Of a stretch of DNA of 10,577 bases, positions 6,710 through 10,577 are shown piece by piece. Location of the stretch: NCBI GenBank assembly GCA_900766125.1, contig CAAFUD010000145.1, forward strand, positions 1-10,577. The letters are read 5' to 3'. Position numbers and translations under genes: made by a program. This DNA comes from an uncultured Veillonella sp. Its GTDB lineage: Bacteria; Bacillota; Negativicutes; Veillonellales; Veillonellaceae. The notes under the pieces were generated by a model that saw nothing but the letters and a program-made list of their open reading frames with translations, was not told the DNA's origin and did no database searches. Numbering within the stretch: position 1 is the stretch's first letter; each line of letters starts with the position of its first letter.

Positions 6710-8274
6710 TGGCATTACCAAAAACATTACGATATGCAGTACTACATGTGGGATCCAGTAGCATGAGTATTACCATATTAGAATATAAAGGCATAGATGA
6801 TGTACGTGTTATAGATTATGCGGCGCGGGAGGTAACCTTTGGGGAAGAATTATTTCAAACATCTCGCTTGAGCTTTAAAACAATTGAAGAAATCTGTCAT
6901 ATTTTAAAAGGTTATAAGCAATTAATGGCAGATTATGGCGTGAGTCGTTCTAAACTATATGGTACGACCGTAATACGCGAAGCCGCTAATCGTCGTAGTA
7001 TTCTAGATCAAATCTATATTCAAACGGGGATGCGCGTTGAGGTCATCGATATGCCGAAAGAGGTATATTACAAATATGCTTTGTTATATTACAAGATGAC
7101 GCATCAATATAAACTGACAGATCCTACTAAGGCAACATTATTCTTGGATATTACATCTGGTGGGGTAGGCTTAACGGTTTGGCGTGGTGAGAATTTATTG
7201 TTCCAACGCAATATGCATAGTGGGTCCTTACGGGTTATGGAGTCATTTAATCGAAATCAACGATCTTCCATATCATTCCCAAGGGCTATTACAGAATACT
7301 TACATCGTATGATTGGCCCTCTTCGTGAAGAATTACAAACTTTCAATATTAATAGTATCGTCTTATCTGGTGATGAGGCGCAATATATGACTCATTTAAT
7401 GGGACAAGAAAATAATAAAGAAGACATTATTACTATTGAGCCAGAACGATTTAAAGGGCTTATCAATTCTTTTGACGGTGTGACAGCTACCAAGTTGATG
7501 AATCGTTATAAATTACCTGAATATAAGGCCAATATTTTAATGCCTACCATGATTTTATTTAATGAAATCATTACGGCCATAGAGCCTAAATCATTAATTT
7601 TCAGTAGCTTTTCATTCTCTCAAGGCATTAGTTGGTTCTACGGTGTGGAAACCGAGAATAATCCGTTTATGTATCAATTGCGTGAACAAAATGCACAGTT
7701 AGCGCGTGCTGTTGCTGCAAGATATCATACAGACCGAATTCATGATGCCGAGGTAGAGCTATTTAGCTCCTTATTCTGTAAAGCATTGCGACATAAAGGT
7801 TTACCAGAACGGTGGGGCTATCTATGTCGTATTGCAGCCATTCTTTGTTCTGTAGGCAAGTTCGTTAATTTACGAAATCATGGAGAGCATGCGTATCATA
7901 TTGTAATGGGGACAGATATATTTGGCCTTTCAGAAGAAGAAAAACAAGTAGTTGCTAATGTTGTGTATTACCACTACAAGGGAACTCCAAATGATGACGA
8001 CGCATATTTCAATGCATTAACAGAATTACAAAAAATTCAAGTTACCAAGCTGGTAGCCATCATTCGGGTTGCTTGTGCACTCGATGCAGGTAGTAACCAA
8101 AAAATCTCTGAAGTAACATTAGAAGAACGAGATAATGTACTTTATGTATTCTGTCGTACTAATGAGGATATTTCATTAGAATGGTGGACCTTTGACCGTG
8201 ATTCGGAATATTTTACAGAGGTATTTGGTATGGAAATTGTACTAGTAAGGGGAGGGGATCGTCATGTTCAGTAA
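6709..8274 (+). CDS. Divergent Ppx/GppA-like protein, probable pseudoenzyme
   Basis: A 521-aa paralogue of the preceding Ppx, recognised by matching length, domain order and partial motifs, but with key residues changed. The first phosphate loop reads HVGSSSMS at 13-20, where the canonical one begins with Asp (D to H). GTTVIREAAN (85-94) corresponds to the ATAAVRLAKN region. The catalytic EEEAR block is replaced by PKEVY (116-120), so the expected catalytic Glu aligns with Lys117. The second loop DLGGAST becomes DITSGGVG (147-154). GIGGTAR becomes LSGDEAQ (219-225). In the HD-like C-terminal half, LLHDIGK is ILCSVGK (378-384), losing both metal residues, although H345, H391, H394 and D459 remain. 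These alignments were made by eye. The frame is intact and embedded in the operon (1-nt overlap upstream, 11-nt overlap with ppk1), so it is not a decaying pseudogene. A regulatory or scaffolding role for polyP enzymes is inference. AAGGAGG lies at 6698-6704, an unusually short 4 nt before the ATG. Confidence 0.8.
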   Translation: MALPKTLRYAVLHVGSSSMSITILEYKGIDDVRVIDYAAREVTFGEELFQTSRLSFKTIEEICHILKGYKQLMADYGVSRSKLYGTTVIREAANRRSILDQIYIQTGMRVEVIDMPKEVYYKYALLYYKMTHQYKLTDPTKATLFLDITSGGVGLTVWRGENLLFQRNMHSGSLRVMESFNRNQRSSISFPRAITEYLHRMIGPLREELQTFNINSIVLSGDEAQYMTHLMGQENNKEDIITIEPERFKGLINSFDGVTATKLMNRYKLPEYKANILMPTMILFNEIITAIEPKSLIFSSFSFSQGISWFYGVETENNPFMYQLREQNAQLARAVAARYHTDRIHDAEVELFSSLFCKALRHKGLPERWGYLCRIAAILCSVGKFVNLRNHGEHAYHIVMGTDIFGLSEEEKQVVANVVYYHYKGTPNDDDAYFNALTELQKIQVTKLVAIIRVACALDAGSNQKISEVTLEERDNVLYVFCRTNEDISLEWWTFDRDSEYFTEVFGMEIVLVRGGDRHVQ

Positions 8275-10381
8275 TGCAAAGTATTATTTTAACCGTGAAT
8301 TATCTTGGTTAAAGTTTAATCAGCGCGTTTTATTAGAGTCTATTGATACTAATACTCCTTTATTAGAACGACTTCGATTTATTGCTATTGCTAGCTCTAA
8401 TTTAGATGAGTTCTTTATGATTCGTGTGGCTGGATTACGTCATCAAGTTGTGAATGGCATTGTTAAGTACGATGCGGCTCATATGGATGCTAAGGCACAG
8501 TTAAAGGCTATTGATGAGTCTGTACAGCGCCTCGTATCGATGCAAAGTACATATTTAAAGAATGTATTGTCTGAATTAGAATCTCATGGATTTTATTTTA
8601 CCTATCCAGAACAGTTAGATGTGAAATCTAAGGCTTGGTTACGTCACTATTTTGAAGAACATATCTACCCTGTTGTAACACCTCTAGCCGTTGACTCTGG
8701 ACACCCATTTCCATTTTTAACAAACCATACCATCAATGCCATTATACGTATTTTTCAAGTATTGCCAGATGGTACAAAAGATTATAAAATCGCAATCTTA
8801 CCAATTCCTTCTGTGTTAAATCGTATCATTGAAATACCTAGTCGTAGTAATAAAGAGCATCGTTTTGTATATTTGGAGGATGTGATAACCTATTATGCGA
8901 CTCAATTCTTCCAAGGTTATGGTATAGAAGATTTTATGGTGTTCCGTATTACTCGTGATGCGGATTTAGAAATTGATGAAGAAGAAGCAACAGATTTGCT
9001 TTCTGAGGTAGAAGCATCTTTGCGTCGTCGACGTCGTGGTGATGCAGTACGATTAGAGGTTTGTGGTGATGTAAAGGATAATCTATTGGACTTTGTGCTC
9101 ACTAGTGTTGAATTAGAGCCAAAGGACGTATATCGTATAGATGGTCATCTTGATTGTCGTATGTACTTTAATTTCTGTAACTATCCAGGCCTTGACCAGC
9201 TTCGTTATGTACCATTTGAACCTAAACTACCTAGTGAATTAGTTAATCATGAAGGTGAAAGTCTATTTTCTGTTATTGGAAAGCAAGATCTTTTCGTCCA
9301 CCATCCTTTTGAGTCTTTTGCTGTAGTAGAACAATTTATTGCACAAGCAGCTACAGATCCAGATGTGCTCGCTATTAAACAAACCTTGTATCGCGTAAGT
9401 GGGGATTCTCCCATTATTGCATCCTTGATTAAGGCTGCGGATAATGGCAAGCAAGTAACCGTACTTATGGAGGTTAAAGCACGCTTTGATGAAGAGAATA
9501 ATATCCATATGGCACGCCGCTTAGAAAAGGCAGGCTGTCATGTAATTTATGGTTTGAAAGGTCTTAAAACTCATTCTAAGATTACCATGGTTGTGCGCAG
9601 AGAGGATGCAGGTATTAGACGTTACGTTCATTTAGCTACAGGTAACTATAATGGCAAGACAGCACGGATGTATACGGATTGTGGCATATTCACATGTAAT
9701 GATGAATATGGCGACGATGCATCTCGCTTCTTCAATTTAATTTCTGGTTATTCCGATCCTCCAATTTGGAATAAATTTATTGTAGCCCCTTTAAATTTGC
9801 GGGAAAAGATAATGGAATTGATTGACCGTGAAATCGAATTCGCAAAACAGGGAGAAGAGGCATATATCATTGGCAAAATGAATTCCTTGCTCGATAAAGA
9901 AGTCATTGCTAAACTATATGAAGCTTCTGCTGCAGGTGTTCGTATTGATCTTATCGTTCGTGGTATCTGTACACTACGGCCTGGCATTGCAGGTGTTAGT
10001 GATAATATAACGGTTCGTTCCGTCGTAGGGCGTTTCTTAGAACATCATCGTTTATTCTATTTCCATAATGGGGGGAATGAAAGTCTATTCCTATCTAGTG
10101 CAGACTGGATGCCGAGAAATTTAAATGAACGTGTAGAACTTATGATTCCTATTGAAGATAAACGACATAAGGAGCGCGTTAAAGATATATTGGATTTATA
10201 TTTAGAAGATACCTTAAAAGCTCATATTATGAGAGCCGATGGTTCATATCGTAAAATTAATGATCGAGAACATCCAATTTCTGCTCAAGATGAACTTATG
10301 AAAGAGGCTATTGCCCATGAGCATAAGGAGTCAATGACCGTAATTGAGCGTTTACAACCAATGTTTAAGATGAATAAATAA
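8264..10381 (+). CDS. ppk1: Polyphosphate kinase 1
   Basis: Reversibly transfers the gamma-phosphate of ATP onto polyphosphate chains; 705 aa, a normal PPK1 length. The N domain begins with NRELSWLKFNQRVL (10-23) and SSNLDEFFMIR (44-54), including the Asn that contacts ATP in E. coli PPK. The head domain has TPLAVDSGHPFPFL (139-152) and an arginine run RRRRR at 254-258. The two phospholipase-D-like C domains hold the catalytic parts: TLYRVSGDSPI (374-384), EVKARFDEENN (403-413), the autophosphorylated His H437 in LKTHSKI, HLATGNYN (456-463), and the second His in FLEHHRLFYF (591-600, H594). SADWMPRNLNERVE (612-625) closes the fold. No key residue appears missing. GGAGG at 8251-8255 lies 8 nt before the ATG, and the start lies inside the end of the Ppx-like gene, so translation is likely coupled. 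A terminator follows. Confidence 0.98.
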   Translation: MFSNAKYYFNRELSWLKFNQRVLLESIDTNTPLLERLRFIAIASSNLDEFFMIRVAGLRHQVVNGIVKYDAAHMDAKAQLKAIDESVQRLVSMQSTYLKNVLSELESHGFYFTYPEQLDVKSKAWLRHYFEEHIYPVVTPLAVDSGHPFPFLTNHTINAIIRIFQVLPDGTKDYKIAILPIPSVLNRIIEIPSRSNKEHRFVYLEDVITYYATQFFQGYGIEDFMVFRITRDADLEIDEEEATDLLSEVEASLRRRRRGDAVRLEVCGDVKDNLLDFVLTSVELEPKDVYRIDGHLDCRMYFNFCNYPGLDQLRYVPFEPKLPSELVNHEGESLFSVIGKQDLFVHHPFESFAVVEQFIAQAATDPDVLAIKQTLYRVSGDSPIIASLIKAADNGKQVTVLMEVKARFDEENNIHMARRLEKAGCHVIYGLKGLKTHSKITMVVRREDAGIRRYVHLATGNYNGKTARMYTDCGIFTCNDEYGDDASRFFNLISGYSDPPIWNKFIVAPLNLREKIMELIDREIEFAKQGEEAYIIGKMNSLLDKEVIAKLYEASAAGVRIDLIVRGICTLRPGIAGVSDNITVRSVVGRFLEHHRLFYFHNGGNESLFLSSADWMPRNLNERVELMIPIEDKRHKERVKDILDLYLEDTLKAHIMRADGSYRKINDREHPISAQDELMKEAIAHEHKESMTVIERLQPMFKMNK

Positions 10382-10435
10382 TGAAATTCACACGTAGTGT
10401 TGAATGATGAATTTTAATACATTTTCATAATAGTG

Positions 10436-10462
10436 AAAAAGCCTGTTTTTACAGGCTTTTTT
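10436..10462 (+). terminator. Rho-independent terminator after ppk1
   Basis: AAAAAGCCTG (10436-10445) pairs with CAGGCTTTTT (10452-10461) around a 6-nt loop, followed by T. The stem starts 55 nt after the ppk1 stop. Because the stem is flanked by A's and T's, it could also terminate a gene arriving from the right on the opposite strand. Confidence 0.9.
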
Positions 10463-10506
10463 ACATATATGTATATTTAAAAATGAGATAAAAATGAAGT
10501 TTTGCG

Positions 10507-10543
10507 ATGTGTAGAAAAAATTGGTAACAATTTAAAAACACAT
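10507..10543. repeat. Nested inverted repeat in the AT-rich tail
   Basis: An outer pair, ATGTGT (10507-10512) and ACACAT (10538-10543), encloses an inner pair, AAATTG (10518-10523) and CAATTT (10528-10533), around GTAA. The two arms are separated by 5 and 4 nt, so the whole is almost symmetric about 10525. It may be an operator upstream of a gene beyond the right edge. It may instead be an RNA hairpin with a GNRA-type (GUAA) loop. No gene is visible between the ppk1 stop and the right edge (about 196 nt). Confidence 0.35.
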
Positions 10544-10577
10544 AAAAATACAATTTACATTATAAAAAAACCTAACA

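Noticed and set aside
10386..10405. Imperfect hairpin (ATTCACAC against GTG-T-TGAAT) just after ppk1
   Set aside because: It has a bulge and a 3-nt loop with no T-run, and the real terminator follows about 30 nt later. It is probably incidental.
10381..10407. Eight-codon frame (MKFTRSVE) whose ATG overlaps the ppk1 stop as TAATG
   Set aside because: It is too short and lacks a good ribosome binding site. The overlap mimics real coupled genes, but nothing follows except the terminator.
10502..10549. Possible promoter (TTGCGA or TTGGTA with AT-rich -10) near the right edge
   Set aside because: The -10 matches are poor (TAACAA, TAAAAA), and AT-rich DNA yields such pairs by chance. No gene start is visible to support it.

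Overview
The window reads as one strand of an AT-rich, low-GC Gram-positive-type genome with strong AAGGAGG-like ribosome binding sites. The order ricT - trmN6 - rsmI - metG - tatD is the familiar Firmicutes block next to holB (yaaT-yabB-yabC-metS-yabD in Bacillus). The protein style and the neighbouring polyphosphate genes suggest a Negativicute, perhaps Veillonella. This taxonomic call is inference from sequence character, not from a search.

Region 1 (1-4958) is a tightly packed housekeeping cluster, all on the + strand. It holds the 3' part of ricT (PSP1 family, continuing off the left edge), trmN6 (tRNA m6A37 methyltransferase), rsmI (16S rRNA C1402 2'-O-methyltransferase), metG (methionyl-tRNA synthetase with C-terminal tRNA-binding domain) and tatD (metal-dependent DNase/hydrolase). 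Genes overlap by 8, 11 and 1 nt. The only gap, 34 nt before metG, holds a perfect 7-bp hairpin beside the metG Shine-Dalgarno. The common themes are RNA modification and processing plus tRNA charging.

Region 2 (4959-5161) is the one real intergenic space in the interior. It contains a good extended -10 promoter candidate about 40 nt after tatD, a 13-bp-stem rho-independent terminator, and a second extended -10 promoter with a palindromic -10 region just before the next gene. The first promoter plus the terminator would give a transcript of about 75 nt, either a small RNA or an attenuated leader.

Region 3 (5162-10381) is a three-gene polyphosphate operon with overlapping genes. It comprises a canonical Ppx/GppA phosphatase with an intact HD domain, a second full-length Ppx/GppA-like protein that has lost most of the active-site signatures, and polyphosphate kinase 1. 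One transcript would therefore encode the polyP-making enzyme, a likely polyP (or pppGpp) hydrolase, and an apparent pseudoenzyme paralogue that may regulate one of them. The pseudoenzyme is the most interesting item in the window.

Region 4 (10382-10577) has a clear terminator for the polyP operon and then AT-rich DNA containing a nested inverted repeat. No gene is visible there. I see no mobile elements, CRISPR arrays, tRNA or rRNA genes.
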